DNA of 64,000 nt from contig JAJZDN010000007.1 of assembly GCA_021805985.1 (NCBI GenBank), forward strand, positions 30,155-94,154. The letters are read 5' to 3'. The translations under genes were made by a program, and so were the position numbers. This DNA is from Planctomycetota bacterium (lineage in GTDB: Bacteria; Planctomycetota; Phycisphaerae; WQYP01). The notes beneath the pieces are model-generated. The model made no database searches and was not told the DNA's origin. It saw only the letters and a program-made list of their open reading frames with translations. Position 1 is the stretch's first letter, and every line of letters begins with the position of its first letter. Of this stretch, positions 21,650-31,634 are shown piece after piece.

Positions 21650-22423
21650 ATGTTTTCAAAATTTTCTTTCGCGCGTTTTCCCTTATCAAACGTCTCGGCG
21701 GTCGTCGGCATCGCCGTCGCCGGGATAGCACTGTCCACGACGGGTGTTGACGGCGGAACCATTTCCGGCACAATGGCTGCGGCCCCGGCAAGTTCGGCCA
21801 CCAGCCCCATTGATATCAGCACGGGTGCGTCAGACTGGGTCTATTTCGGTCTGAACAGCGCTGGCTCGTACAGCATCACCCCAAGTACCAAGGCAGGCGG
21901 TCCCAATTCTTTTAGCGCGTTGACGGGCGGTAATTTAGTCGACGGATTTCAAAATGGAACCACTCCTCAATACGCTACGGGGCTTAACTTCGTATCCTTC
22001 AGTGGCGGAGCTCCGACATCTTCTGACAATTCGAATATCTACGCTTATTCCAGTTTTACACCGTCGTCCTTTTCATTCACCCAGACGCTTTTGGGATCGT
22101 CAGAGGTTATGGACGTTTATCTCAACGCATATAATGCGAATCATGACATTACTGCAAACCTTAGCTCCGGCGGAAGTTATACCTTCGATAATGCGCTTCC
22201 ACAAAGCGGCGTCGCTGGTGAGCTTGCGTTGAATATTACCGGCTCACCGGGAGATACACTGACTTTCTCCGACACGGCGGTGAGCACCGGGCAATATGCC
22301 AATATCGGCATTCAGGCGGTGACTGTCACTGCGGTGCCGGAGCCGACCACAATCGGCCTGATAGCCCTGGCAGGTTCTGTAGCACTGATTGCCCGGAAAA
22401 GAGTGCTACGGAAAAAGGTTTGA
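21650..22423 (+). CDS. PEP-CTERM sorting domain protein, exported
   Basis: N-terminal signal; C-terminal VPEPTTIGLIALAGSVALIARKRVLRKK. Confidence 0.88.
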   Translation: MFSKFSFARFPLSNVSAVVGIAVAGIALSTTGVDGGTISGTMAAAPASSATSPIDISTGASDWVYFGLNSAGSYSITPSTKAGGPNSFSALTGGNLVDGFQNGTTPQYATGLNFVSFSGGAPTSSDNSNIYAYSSFTPSSFSFTQTLLGSSEVMDVYLNAYNANHDITANLSSGGSYTFDNALPQSGVAGELALNITGSPGDTLTFSDTAVSTGQYANIGIQAVTVTAVPEPTTIGLIALAGSVALIARKRVLRKKV

Positions 22424-22431
22424 TGCCTCCC

Positions 22432-22475
22432 AAGGTAGGGCCGCAGCCTAATGCGACGCGACGGCCCTACCTTTT
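22432..22475 (+). terminator. Rho-independent terminator
   Basis: AAGGTAGGGCCG ... CGGCCCTACCTTTT 12-bp perfect stem directly after the PEP-CTERM gene. Confidence 0.85.
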
Positions 22476-22544
22476 AGTGGGGCTGTCGTTGTTTTAGCGT
22501 CGCTTCCAGACATAAAAATGTCCACATTTTCAGGAGATACATCC

Positions 22545-23414
22545 ATGGCATTTTCTTTTACACAAACGAGGCGTGGCTTTACGCTCATTGAACTTTTAGT
22601 GGTAATTTCAATTATTTCATTGCTCATTGCGCTGTTGCTTCCGGCACTTGCTTCAGCGGAAAAGGATGCGCAGGCAGTTCAATGCTCCGCCAAGCTTCGA
22701 TCTTTGGGGCAACTGACAGAGGAGTACGTAGATACAAGCGGAGGCCTGTATCCCTATGGTTACAATGCGGGGTCAGGTGCCGGCGATTTGGCCGCAGGCA
22801 GCAGTTGGTTCGATATGCTCAACGACTATTATGTTGGCGACGTGCCCTATGTCGGATGGTGGAATCTTCGAAATAACTACACTCCGCCGGTTGTTCAGAA
22901 ATGGCAGGGGTTATTTTACTGCCCGTCGGCCGTTATAACGCCCACGCTTTTGCAGGCAGTAGAATACGGAGCGAACCCCAATATATTTGTATATGTCAAT
23001 GAACCGGCATGGTGGTTTGGCGGCGGACCGGAGCCCAGCATGGTCAGGGATGCTGAAATCAAATCTCCGGCCCATGTCATTATGATGGGGGACGCCAATC
23101 AGGATGCCCCGCAGGGCAGTAGCGAGGCCATCTTTAACTGGACGACTCCCGGTTGGCTGCCGACCACCACTCCCACAACTGAAGTAATCCCGGCGGGCTG
23201 GCCAGAAGGTATGAGCAATACCGATGCCGCGGACTGGAATACCTGCGGATTGCGGTATCGGCACGGGCTTAATGCGGTTAACGTTCCAGGGCTGGGGGCA
23301 GCCTTAGGCTCGGGAAACTCGGATACCGGGTATGCCAATGCGGTCTTCTGTGACGGCCACGCCGCCCCGGTGCAGGCTAACACGTTACGCTACTATAATG
23401 TGACGATTCGCTAA
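22545..23414 (+). CDS. type II secretion/pilin-like prepilin (DUF1559/H-X9-DG style)
   Basis: RRGFTLIELLVVISIISLLIALLLPAL N-methylation motif; C-terminal FCDGHAAPV. Confidence 0.88.
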   Translation: MAFSFTQTRRGFTLIELLVVISIISLLIALLLPALASAEKDAQAVQCSAKLRSLGQLTEEYVDTSGGLYPYGYNAGSGAGDLAAGSSWFDMLNDYYVGDVPYVGWWNLRNNYTPPVVQKWQGLFYCPSAVITPTLLQAVEYGANPNIFVYVNEPAWWFGGGPEPSMVRDAEIKSPAHVIMMGDANQDAPQGSSEAIFNWTTPGWLPTTTPTTEVIPAGWPEGMSNTDAADWNTCGLRYRHGLNAVNVPGLGAALGSGNSDTGYANAVFCDGHAAPVQANTLRYYNVTIR

Positions 23415-23484
23415 GTTCCCGGTTGGCAGCCAAACAATTGGATTCGCCTGCCATACCCAGTCGTAGTAACGGATCAATCTCGTA

Positions 23485-23536
23485 GTCGGCTCCCGCGCAG
23501 TGAAGTAGGCGGTCTGCAGGGAGCCGGCTTTTTTTT
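23485..23536 (+). terminator. Rho-independent terminator
   Basis: GTCGGCTCCC / GGGAGCCGGC stem followed by T8. Confidence 0.8.
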
Positions 23537-23619
23537 GCTTCTGGCAACTATCCATTATAGTGCCGGTGTAATTCCGATTTACAGGCGGATAACCCAGTTT
23601 CTATCTCAGGAGAATACGC

Positions 23620-25818
23620 TTGACCAGATTTACTCACAGGCTTGCGTTATGCCTCGCGGTTCTTTTAGGCGCTGCTACTGCAAACGCCGATGCTCATACC
23701 ATGGTCCATGCACGCGTGAAAGCTGTTGACCACTGCCCCACTTTGTTTATTGCAGGAAAGCGGGTTCCTCCGCTGGCGCTTTACGTCTACATCGATTTTC
23801 AATTTCCGTTGAGTATGTCGGCTTCCGCTGCGGAAATAAAATTGGCCGCCGCACACGGCGTTAATATTATTACTTTTCCCGTTGGTCTGCCGAATCCGGC
23901 ACATCCGTTTGCCAATCATACACTCGATCGCCTCAGCGCTTTTATTTTGAAAAACAATCCAAAGGCGTGGCTGTTGCCCCGCATCTGGTGCGGCGTACCT
24001 GGCTTTGATGCGGCGCACCATTCGCAGCTAATTAAATACGCCGACGGACAACGCCCGCAGTGCTCACCGGCGTCCGGTCTTTGGTATCACGCAGTAGCCA
24101 GCGATCTGAAGTTGTTTATCAAGCACGTGCAACATTCACCCGTCCTTGCCGACCGCGTTATTGGATATCATATCTGCCATGGGAATACCGGAGAATGGTT
24201 TACTCCGGGATTCTGGAATAAAGTTCGACCAGGATTTGATTATTCCAAACCCAATCAGGCGGGTTTTAAAAAATGGCTGCGGAAGCGGTATAGGACAAAC
24301 GCCGCATTGCGCGCCGCCTGGCACAATAGACGTATCCGTTTTGGCTTGGCTGATATTCCTCCGGCACAGGCCGCCAATGCCTATCCATTTTATCGCCCGG
24401 ATGAACAGAATTATGTTGACTATATGCGATATCAAAGCGACATGGCGGTGCATCGGATTTCACAATTTGCGGAAGTTATAAAGCGACAAACTTCGGGCCA
24501 TTCCTTGGTGGTTACCTTTTACGGTTACGGGTTTTCCCTTCCAACCCCAGATAGCTCCGATGGGGCACTTGGCAAACTGCTTCGATGCCCCTATATCGAT
24601 GCCGTTGCGTGTCCCGTGGACTACGCGTTTCGCCAACCCGGCGGTGCCCCGCCGCTGGAGGGTGCGCAGGATAGTGCCGCGTTGCATGGCAAGCTATGGA
24701 TGATGGAGGATGACACGAGCACATTTTTGGATACCACGAAGCATTCCGGCCCGGGGTTTTATGCCCGGTGTGTTAATCTGAATCAGACCATCGCCGTACA
24801 CCGCAGGAATTTCGGGCAGGTGCTCATCCATCGTATGGGAATGTGGTGGATGGACCTTCAAGGCAAGGGATGGCTCAACAGCAACGGCATATGGAAAAAC
24901 ATCGGAAAACTGCGTGCTATTTATGCGAGATATGGCGGACGTTCGCAATACAAACCTGAGGTTGCGGTGATTTTGGATGAAAGATCCAGCAACCATGCTC
25001 GTGTCGGACCGATAGATATGCCGCTCTTAGGCGCGCTTACGTTCAATCCTGGTCAGTTCTTCCGTTGCGGGACAGGTGTGGGATGTTATCTGATGTCGGA
25101 TATTAACAACCGTCACTTTCCTCCAGCAAAGGTCATTATTTTTCTTAACGCCTGGCACGTAAGCGCCGCCAGACGCAGGGAAATAAGGGCAAAGCTGGAA
25201 TCGCGAGGACGCACTCTAATCTGGATTTACGGTGCAGGCTTTATAAAGCGCGATACCATTAATGTCGGTGCGGCCAGCCGGCTGGCAGGCATGAAATTGC
25301 GGTTACTCCCTCCCAGCAGCCTCCCCGGCAGTCAAATCATCGCCAGCAACAAACTCGGCCTGCCAATGCAGCACATTGCCGGACTTAATGCCTCCATAGC
25401 CACATTCGGGATATTCCGCCATGCGACGGACACACCCAGCTTCGCCGTAGCAGACCATTCCGCGATGGCGCTGGCGCGCTATGACAATTCCAAGTCCGTT
25501 TCAGTTGCTTTGGTCCGCCATAAAAGCTACAACTCTATTTTTATTGGTGATCCTCGCCCGTCCGCAGCATTCTGGCGGTCATTATTTCCGCGTCTTGGCG
25601 TGCCGGTTTACCTGAATACCAACGATGCTTTTGAAACCGACGGAAGTCTGATGATGATCAGCAGTGATGGCATAGCGGGCGATCGCACCATCACGTTGCC
25701 CCACAGAAGTTCCATCTACGACCTGTCTAATGGAAAGTGTTTAGCGACCCATGTAAACACCTTCAAGTTCCGCATGCGCCGCTTTCAGACCAAGTTGCTG
25801 CGCGTTGTGCCTGAATAG
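23620..25818 (+). CDS. exported GH42-like (beta-galactosidase-like) glycoside hydrolase
   Basis: Signal peptide; YHICHGNTGEWFTPGFWN..DYSKPNQAGFKKWLRKRYRTNAALRAAW, LWMMEDDTSTFLDT; GH42-like architecture. Confidence 0.7.
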   Translation: MTRFTHRLALCLAVLLGAATANADAHTMVHARVKAVDHCPTLFIAGKRVPPLALYVYIDFQFPLSMSASAAEIKLAAAHGVNIITFPVGLPNPAHPFANHTLDRLSAFILKNNPKAWLLPRIWCGVPGFDAAHHSQLIKYADGQRPQCSPASGLWYHAVASDLKLFIKHVQHSPVLADRVIGYHICHGNTGEWFTPGFWNKVRPGFDYSKPNQAGFKKWLRKRYRTNAALRAAWHNRRIRFGLADIPPAQAANAYPFYRPDEQNYVDYMRYQSDMAVHRISQFAEVIKRQTSGHSLVVTFYGYGFSLPTPDSSDGALGKLLRCPYIDAVACPVDYAFRQPGGAPPLEGAQDSAALHGKLWMMEDDTSTFLDTTKHSGPGFYARCVNLNQTIAVHRRNFGQVLIHRMGMWWMDLQGKGWLNSNGIWKNIGKLRAIYARYGGRSQYKPEVAVILDERSSNHARVGPIDMPLLGALTFNPGQFFRCGTGVGCYLMSDINNRHFPPAKVIIFLNAWHVSAARRREIRAKLESRGRTLIWIYGAGFIKRDTINVGAASRLAGMKLRLLPPSSLPGSQIIASNKLGLPMQHIAGLNASIATFGIFRHATDTPSFAVADHSAMALARYDNSKSVSVALVRHKSYNSIFIGDPRPSAAFWRSLFPRLGVPVYLNTNDAFETDGSLMMISSDGIAGDRTITLPHRSSIYDLSNGKCLATHVNTFKFRMRRFQTKLLRVVPE

Positions 25819-26076
25819 ATCTTTAGCGGCTGGAAAGTTGCACGACAATTTCCGGAGTCGCTTTGTGAAACTCTTTTTCTCCGGTGTGTCGGCCCTGGGA
25901 AGCCGTGACGGTGAATAATCCGGTTCGGCCGTCTGGGTGAATCGCTTTTCTGACAGTGTTCCAGGATTCATTTCTGACGCGGCCGGTTGCTGAAAAACTC
26001 AAATGCGTTGAGAATGATGCTTTGAAGACCGGCATGTGCCGGTGCTGAAATTTTGACCATCCATAAGGAGTTCGTA

Positions 26077-26577
26077 ATGGCTAATATTACTTTCAAAGGC
26101 AGTCCTATTCACACCGGTGGCGACGTTCCAAAGGTGGGCGGAAAGCTCCCGGCTTTTACCTTGACCAAAACGGATTTAAGTTTGTTGAAATCTACAGAAC
26201 TGACGTCCAAGACGATCATCCTCAACATATTTCCCAGTATTGATACATCGGTTTGCGCCCGGTCGGTTCGCCAATTTAATGTCGACGCGGCAGGTCTTGC
26301 CAATACCACGGTCTTGTGTATCTCCGCGGATCTTCCGTTTGCACAAAACCGTTTTTGCGGGGCCGAGGGAATTAAGAATGTTGTGATGCTTTCAACATTC
26401 CGCCATCCGGAATTCGGCAATGTCACAGGCTTAACTATTGCGGATGGGCCGTTGGCTGGTCTGCTGGCGCGAGCGGTGATCGTGGCCGATGGCACCGGAA
26501 CGATTAAATATGTGCAATTAGTTCCAGAAATCGGACAGGAACCCGATTACGCCGGGGCCATTGCTGCTGCAAAATAA
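26077..26577 (+). CDS. tpx: thiol peroxidase (Tpx-type peroxiredoxin)
   Basis: MANITFKGSPIHTGGDVPKVGGKLPAFTL, IDTSVCARSVRQFN, SADLPFAQNRFCGAEGI. Confidence 0.95.
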   Translation: MANITFKGSPIHTGGDVPKVGGKLPAFTLTKTDLSLLKSTELTSKTIILNIFPSIDTSVCARSVRQFNVDAAGLANTTVLCISADLPFAQNRFCGAEGIKNVVMLSTFRHPEFGNVTGLTIADGPLAGLLARAVIVADGTGTIKYVQLVPEIGQEPDYAGAIAAAK

Positions 26578-26666
26578 TCAGGAAACGCTGCACATCCGGC
26601 TCTTTTCGGTTGATTGCGATTGGGCGTTAAGCTACCATTACTAATTGTAATGGAGGCATGTTTCCT

Positions 26667-27077
26667 ATGATTCATACAATTTTAGCAACAGATTTGCACG
26701 TTCCCGATGGCGTCCGGAGGCTGGTGAAGCACCATTTGCGTTTCAAGGATGAACCGCTGCTCATGGCCATCGTATTCAAGCCCCGGCGGGCAAAGTCGGA
26801 TATTGTCCTGTTTGAGGTTATAGAAAATTTTGGTGCCGGAGCAGTTGATGCTGATCAGGAACTGTTTGAAGTCAGTCTCGGCACCAATTCCGGAGTCGAG
26901 CTCGACCCGGGACAGAGACTCCGCCTGGTTCTTACTAACCCCGATGAATTTCGGCAGGCTGTCAGGGATGGGTGGTCGGGTATTCAAGATTTGACCAAGG
27001 CTATTGATCGCGGAGATTTCAAAGTTTTGCATTGCCCTCGTAACCAAGCTGGACTTCGAGAATTGATCAATGCTTGA
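26667..27077 (+). CDS. hypothetical protein, first gene of HEPN-like two-gene operon
   Basis: GGAGG about 10 nt before ATG at 26667; stop overlaps start of next ORF by 8 nt. Confidence 0.65.
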   Translation: MIHTILATDLHVPDGVRRLVKHHLRFKDEPLLMAIVFKPRRAKSDIVLFEVIENFGAGAVDADQELFEVSLGTNSGVELDPGQRLRLVLTNPDEFRQAVRDGWSGIQDLTKAIDRGDFKVLHCPRNQAGLRELINA

Positions 27078-27612
27078 TCCCCCCGCTCATCTGTGGTTGT
27101 CACAGGCACATTCCGATTTCTGCGCCGCGAAGCGTGTCTATCAGGCTGATGACGACAGCACCTATTGCCAGGCAATTGCCAAGTACCAACAAGTAGTTGA
27201 AAAGTCCGTTAAAGCCTTGGCAGCCGGACTGCAAGACGCCAAAATTGCCCAAGTATCCAGAAGCCATTATTATAAACACGACGTGGAGCGCTTGGCGCAA
27301 GCCATTCGACACTCGCTTGCCCCCAAGAATGTCAACGAAATTCACAGCAAGGTAGCCGAATTATTCAATGAGCACTACCGTGAAGAAATCAGAATCCTTT
27401 CCAGTTTCGCGCCGCACAGGCCACCACCCGGAGCACCTCACCAGCGGAACACAGAATACCCGTTCCAAAACGCGAACGGCGACTGGACCGCGCCGGCGAT
27501 ACCGAAGTCTTTCAATTCACAGGAGGTGACTCGATTCAAGGATTTGGCCGTTCGCATCTGGCAACGGTGTAACAAAATTATCTCGGCACTGCCGCGGCTC
27601 AATCAAACTTGA
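27070..27612 (+). CDS. HEPN-domain-like protein
   Basis: WLSQAHSDFCAAKRVYQ...YCQAIAKYQQVVEKSVKALAAGL..HDVERL: helical HEPN-type N-terminus. Confidence 0.65.
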   Translation: MLDPPAHLWLSQAHSDFCAAKRVYQADDDSTYCQAIAKYQQVVEKSVKALAAGLQDAKIAQVSRSHYYKHDVERLAQAIRHSLAPKNVNEIHSKVAELFNEHYREEIRILSSFAPHRPPPGAPHQRNTEYPFQNANGDWTAPAIPKSFNSQEVTRFKDLAVRIWQRCNKIISALPRLNQT

Positions 27613-27657
27613 ATTTCAAATCGATCGCCTCCTTTTGCGACCCGCGCTTAGCTGCCT

Positions 27658-29322
27658 TTACGCCACACCGACCTTACCGTCCGCCGATTCGTTGTTCACG
27701 CCGATTTTCATTGGGATTTTTGACATGGCTCGCCAATCCAGGTGGCATTTCCAATTGCGGTCATCGCGTTCGGGGTAATCTGTACGGTAATGCACACCGC
27801 GCGTTTCCTGTCGTACACCGGCTGCCGCCGAAATCAGACGCGACATTTGCAGCATGTTCTGCAATTCCCAGCCTGCGGGCTTATCAAATACTTTGTCCAG
27901 AAGGTAGTGGGACCAAAACTCAATAATTTCCAATGCCTCATCCAGGCGCGGTCCGACACGTTCAATTCCGACATTGCGCCACATTAATGATCGCAATGAA
28001 CCGAAGACATCCTGAATGTCGAATTCGGTACGTTCACTAGGTGCAATTTCCGCGGCCACGATTGGAACTTCCAGAGAGCGGCTGTGGCCGGCCAGCGCGG
28101 CCGCAGCATCCTCACCGGCTCGCTTACCAAAGACCAATGCCTCGATAAGCGAATTACTGGCCAGGCGATTGGCTCCATGTAGCCCGCTGTAAGCGGCTTC
28201 CCCAATGGCGTATAAGTTTTCAACGTCCGTGCGGCCCAGCAGGTCGCACGCAACCCCGCCCACCATGTAATGGGCACTGGGGTGCACAGGTATGGGTTGG
28301 CGGGAGGGATTAATGCCAAACTGCATGCACACCTGATAAATGCCCGGAAAACGCAACTTGAACGCAGCTTCGCTGATGTGCCGGCAATCAAGAAAGACAT
28401 GCGTTGTACGGGTTTTGGCCATTTGCGCCATGATGCTTCGGGAAACAACATCGCGCGGAGCCAAGTCCGCCTGCGGGTGATAATCCGGCATAAAACGATA
28501 GCCGGCCCGGTCAATAAGTGTTGCTCCTTCGCCGCGCACGGCTTCACTGACCAGCGATCGGGCCGAACCGGCAATGTAAATGGTTGTGGGATGGAATTGT
28601 ACCATTTCCATATCTCTAAGTGTCGCCCCCGCTCGCCAGGCCATGGCGTGCCCGTCTGCGGTGGCGATGGAGGGATTGGTTGTTTCCCGATATAAAGCTC
28701 CCGCTCCGCCGCTGGCCAGAAGGGTTTTGCGACCGAACATGACGAATAATCCGCGCTGCTGACTCCAGGCTAGAGCGCCTAAAACACGATTCTCCTGCGT
28801 CAGCAGATCCAGAACAAACGTATGCTCCAGTATCGATACCTGCTCATAACTGCGGACCACGCCCATCAGGCAGTTGGCCAGTTCCCGGCCGGTGGCATCA
28901 CCCAGGGCGTGGACAATGCGCGCAAAGGAATGCCCTCCCTCCCGCCCAAAGGCCAATCGGCCGTCGGTTTCGCGGTCAAAGTTTGTTCCCCACCGTATCA
29001 ACTCTTCGATGCGCGCAGGACCTTCCCGAACCACCGTTTCCACAGCCGGTCGGTCGCCTAATCCACACGCCACGGTTAGCGTATCTTCAATATGGCTCTG
29101 AAAACTGTCATCCGCCTGCATCACACTGGCAATGCCGCCTTGCGCATAATACGTGTTTGATTCCGACAACTGATGTTTGGACACCACCAGCACATCCAGT
29201 GATTCCGCCGCCGCGGCCGCCGCGGCCCGCAAGCCAGCTACGCCACCGCCGATGATTAATATATCAGTGTGTATTTGCGGCAGACGTTTGGTTTTAAAGG
29301 GCAGCAGATACCGGCGGTTCAT
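27658..29322 (-). CDS. nadB: L-aspartate oxidase
   Basis: DILIIGGGVAGLRAA, YYAQGGIASV, GREGGHSFARIVHALGDATG, VHPSAHYMVGGV, GLHGANRLASNSLIEALVFG. Confidence 0.94.
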   Translation of the reverse strand: MNRRYLLPFKTKRLPQIHTDILIIGGGVAGLRAAAAAAAESLDVLVVSKHQLSESNTYYAQGGIASVMQADDSFQSHIEDTLTVACGLGDRPAVETVVREGPARIEELIRWGTNFDRETDGRLAFGREGGHSFARIVHALGDATGRELANCLMGVVRSYEQVSILEHTFVLDLLTQENRVLGALAWSQQRGLFVMFGRKTLLASGGAGALYRETTNPSIATADGHAMAWRAGATLRDMEMVQFHPTTIYIAGSARSLVSEAVRGEGATLIDRAGYRFMPDYHPQADLAPRDVVSRSIMAQMAKTRTTHVFLDCRHISEAAFKLRFPGIYQVCMQFGINPSRQPIPVHPSAHYMVGGVACDLLGRTDVENLYAIGEAAYSGLHGANRLASNSLIEALVFGKRAGEDAAAALAGHSRSLEVPIVAAEIAPSERTEFDIQDVFGSLRSLMWRNVGIERVGPRLDEALEIIEFWSHYLLDKVFDKPAGWELQNMLQMSRLISAAAGVRQETRGVHYRTDYPERDDRNWKCHLDWRAMSKIPMKIGVNNESADGKVGVA

Positions 29323-29442
29323 TCCAATACTCCTCACGCTTGTGACGGCGGCAACGGGACGATTATACAGGACAATGTGTTTATTTTGGTTGGGAAGCGT
29401 TTGGGCCTGTTTTAATTTACTGTGTCTGCTGATGTTGGGGGT

Positions 29443-30777
29443 TCAGGCCCGTATTATTTTACTGCGCCCCGCCCGGATACCGGCGGTAGCGTTGCGCGTG
29501 TCTACGATACAGCGGGCGTGCTGTACAATAAATTTCCAGTCATAAACCGTATGATCCGTGGCGATCAATACAAGATCATATTTCTTAAGATTGGCGGTCG
29601 TGAGCTTAACGGACTTCATTTTCAGATCATGCTGCCGCTGCGGATGCGTCCGGGGTATGAAGGGATCATTGTAATCAACGCGTGCGCCGCGGCTTTTGAG
29701 TTGTTCAATCAGCACTACGGAAGGCGATTCACGCAGGTCATCAACATCTTTTTTATACGCCAGGCCCAGCACCAAAATCTTTGATCCGCGAATGGCCCGC
29801 CCCACATTATTAAGCGACTCGGCGACTTTGCCTATCACGTGATACGGCATGGCGGTGTTTAACTCGCCGGCCAATTCGATAAAGCGCGCCGTGACATCAT
29901 ACTGCTTGGCTTTCCAGCTTAAATAAAACGGATCGATGGGAATGCAGTGGCCGCCAAGGCCGGGACCGGGATAAAACGCCTGGAACCCAAACGGCTTGGT
30001 TTTGGCGGCTTCAATAACTTTCCATACATCAATACCCATGCGGTCAAGAATAATTTTCAGTTCATTAATCAAGGCGATGTTGATACAACGGTAACAGTTT
30101 TCCAGTATTTTCCCGGCCTCAGCAATTTCACAGCTCTCTACCGGCACCACGGTTTTAACTGCTTGACCGTACAAAGCGCACGCGGCTTTCAGCGCACCGG
30201 CATCCATACCGCCGACAACTTTTGGAATATCGACCGTTTGGAAATCCTTGCGGCCCGGATCTTCACGTTCCGGTGAATAGGCTAAAAGAAAATCTTTCCC
30301 GGATTTTAACCCCCCGGCCTCAAGTACCGGCAGCACAACTTCACGTGTGGTGCCGGGATACGTCGTGGATTCGAGAATAATCAGTTGCCCCGGGCGCAAA
30401 TATCCAGTGATCTCCGAGGCGGTTCCGGAAACGTACTGCATATCAGGCTCGCGGTTAACCGTTAGCGGCGTGGGAACACAAATAATCAGGGCATCGCAAT
30501 GGGCCATACGGGAAAAATCAGTGGTAGGCGTGAAATGCCCATCTCGCACAAGGGAGCCAATAGTCTGGGGAGGGATATGCCGAATGTAGCTTTTACCGGA
30601 TTGCAACATCCGAACTTTGGCTTCATCTATGTCAAAACCGATCGTGGTGAAACCGGAATCAGAAAAGGCTTTTACCAGAGGCAGGCCGACATAACCTAGA
30701 CCAATAACGCCCACAATCGCTTTTTTTAATTTAATGCGTTGAACCAGTTCGGAAACAGACCAACTCGTATTTTTCAT
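29443..30777 (-). CDS. nucleotide-sugar dehydrogenase (UDP-N-acetyl-D-mannosamine/glucosamine 6-dehydrogenase family)
   Basis: GVIGLGYVGLPLVKAF, ESTTYPGTT, YSPEREDPG, GPGLGGHCIPIDPFYLSWKAK. Confidence 0.93.
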   Translation of the reverse strand: MKNTSWSVSELVQRIKLKKAIVGVIGLGYVGLPLVKAFSDSGFTTIGFDIDEAKVRMLQSGKSYIRHIPPQTIGSLVRDGHFTPTTDFSRMAHCDALIICVPTPLTVNREPDMQYVSGTASEITGYLRPGQLIILESTTYPGTTREVVLPVLEAGGLKSGKDFLLAYSPEREDPGRKDFQTVDIPKVVGGMDAGALKAACALYGQAVKTVVPVESCEIAEAGKILENCYRCINIALINELKIILDRMGIDVWKVIEAAKTKPFGFQAFYPGPGLGGHCIPIDPFYLSWKAKQYDVTARFIELAGELNTAMPYHVIGKVAESLNNVGRAIRGSKILVLGLAYKKDVDDLRESPSVVLIEQLKSRGARVDYNDPFIPRTHPQRQHDLKMKSVKLTTANLKKYDLVLIATDHTVYDWKFIVQHARCIVDTRNATAGIRAGRSKIIRA

Positions 30778-30791
30778 CCGCGTTTCCAAAT

Positions 30792-30950
30792 TCAAGGCTG
30801 CTTATTCGTCTGGACGGTCATAGGAACAACATGTTCGACTGCCTGCCGGACTCGGGGCGTCCGAGGGGAAGGCTCATGATGGGCCAGATAAAGCAGTCCC
30901 AGCAATAACAGCAATCCTATAACAATTTCAACTGGGTAGTTTGTATCCAT
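30792..30950 (-). CDS. small single-TM membrane protein (52 aa)
   Basis: Reads MDTNYPVEIVIGLLLLLGLLYLAHHEPSPRTPRVRQAVEHVVPMTVQTNKQP with upstream GAGG-like SD; below ORF-track size cutoff. Confidence 0.45.
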   Translation of the reverse strand: MDTNYPVEIVIGLLLLLGLLYLAHHEPSPRTPRVRQAVEHVVPMTVQTNKQP

Positions 30951-31014
30951 GATGACCCATCACCTCGTAGCTTTGACTTTCAAATAATCCGATGCCCTCT
31001 GCCAGCGAAGACTA

Positions 31015-31614
31015 TCAGCTTTGCTGTTCAGCGTGCAATTGCGCACCCTGAAAAAGCCAGCAGATAACCAGCAACGGCACGCCAATGCATAGCATGGCGT
31101 CCGCAAGGTTAAATATCCAGGGCCAATATTGCAAGTGAATAAAATCCCGCACTTTGCCGCCATTGAACGCACGATCGTACAAATTACCCATAGCCCCTGC
31201 CAGAATAAGTCCCAGTGCGATATGCATGACCCATTGGCGGCGCTGCGTGTTCATGAAAACATAGACAACAAAACCAACCGCGACCAAACTGATGAGAATA
31301 AACAGCGGAGCCAACCCCGGGCCGACGCCGAAAACTGCTCCGGGATTCAACGTCGTGCGCAGCCGCAGAACATCCGGAATCAGCACCACATGATGCGAAT
31401 CCGGTCCATAACCGAGCTTGGCGAAAGCCAGATGCTTGGTCCACAAATCTGCAGTCAGGCCGCAGGCAGCAATCAGCACAAAGCGTGCCCATGCAATCGG
31501 AGATGATTTCGCTAATGAGAGTGTGGCGTCGGCATGGGAAGGCATCGGAGATCCGGACTTTACCGAACTGATTGGTTGATTCATGGCACCGTCCAGCCGA
31601 AACATTTTAGTCAA
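31015..31614 (-). CDS. lspA: lipoprotein signal peptidase
   Basis: DLWTKHLAF, NPGAVFGVG, GAMGNLYDRAFNGGKVRDFIHL, FNLADAMLCIGV. Confidence 0.92.
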   Translation of the reverse strand: MTKMFRLDGAMNQPISSVKSGSPMPSHADATLSLAKSSPIAWARFVLIAACGLTADLWTKHLAFAKLGYGPDSHHVVLIPDVLRLRTTLNPGAVFGVGPGLAPLFILISLVAVGFVVYVFMNTQRRQWVMHIALGLILAGAMGNLYDRAFNGGKVRDFIHLQYWPWIFNLADAMLCIGVPLLVICWLFQGAQLHAEQQS

Positions 31615-31634
31615 TAAATGAATCTATTATTCGT

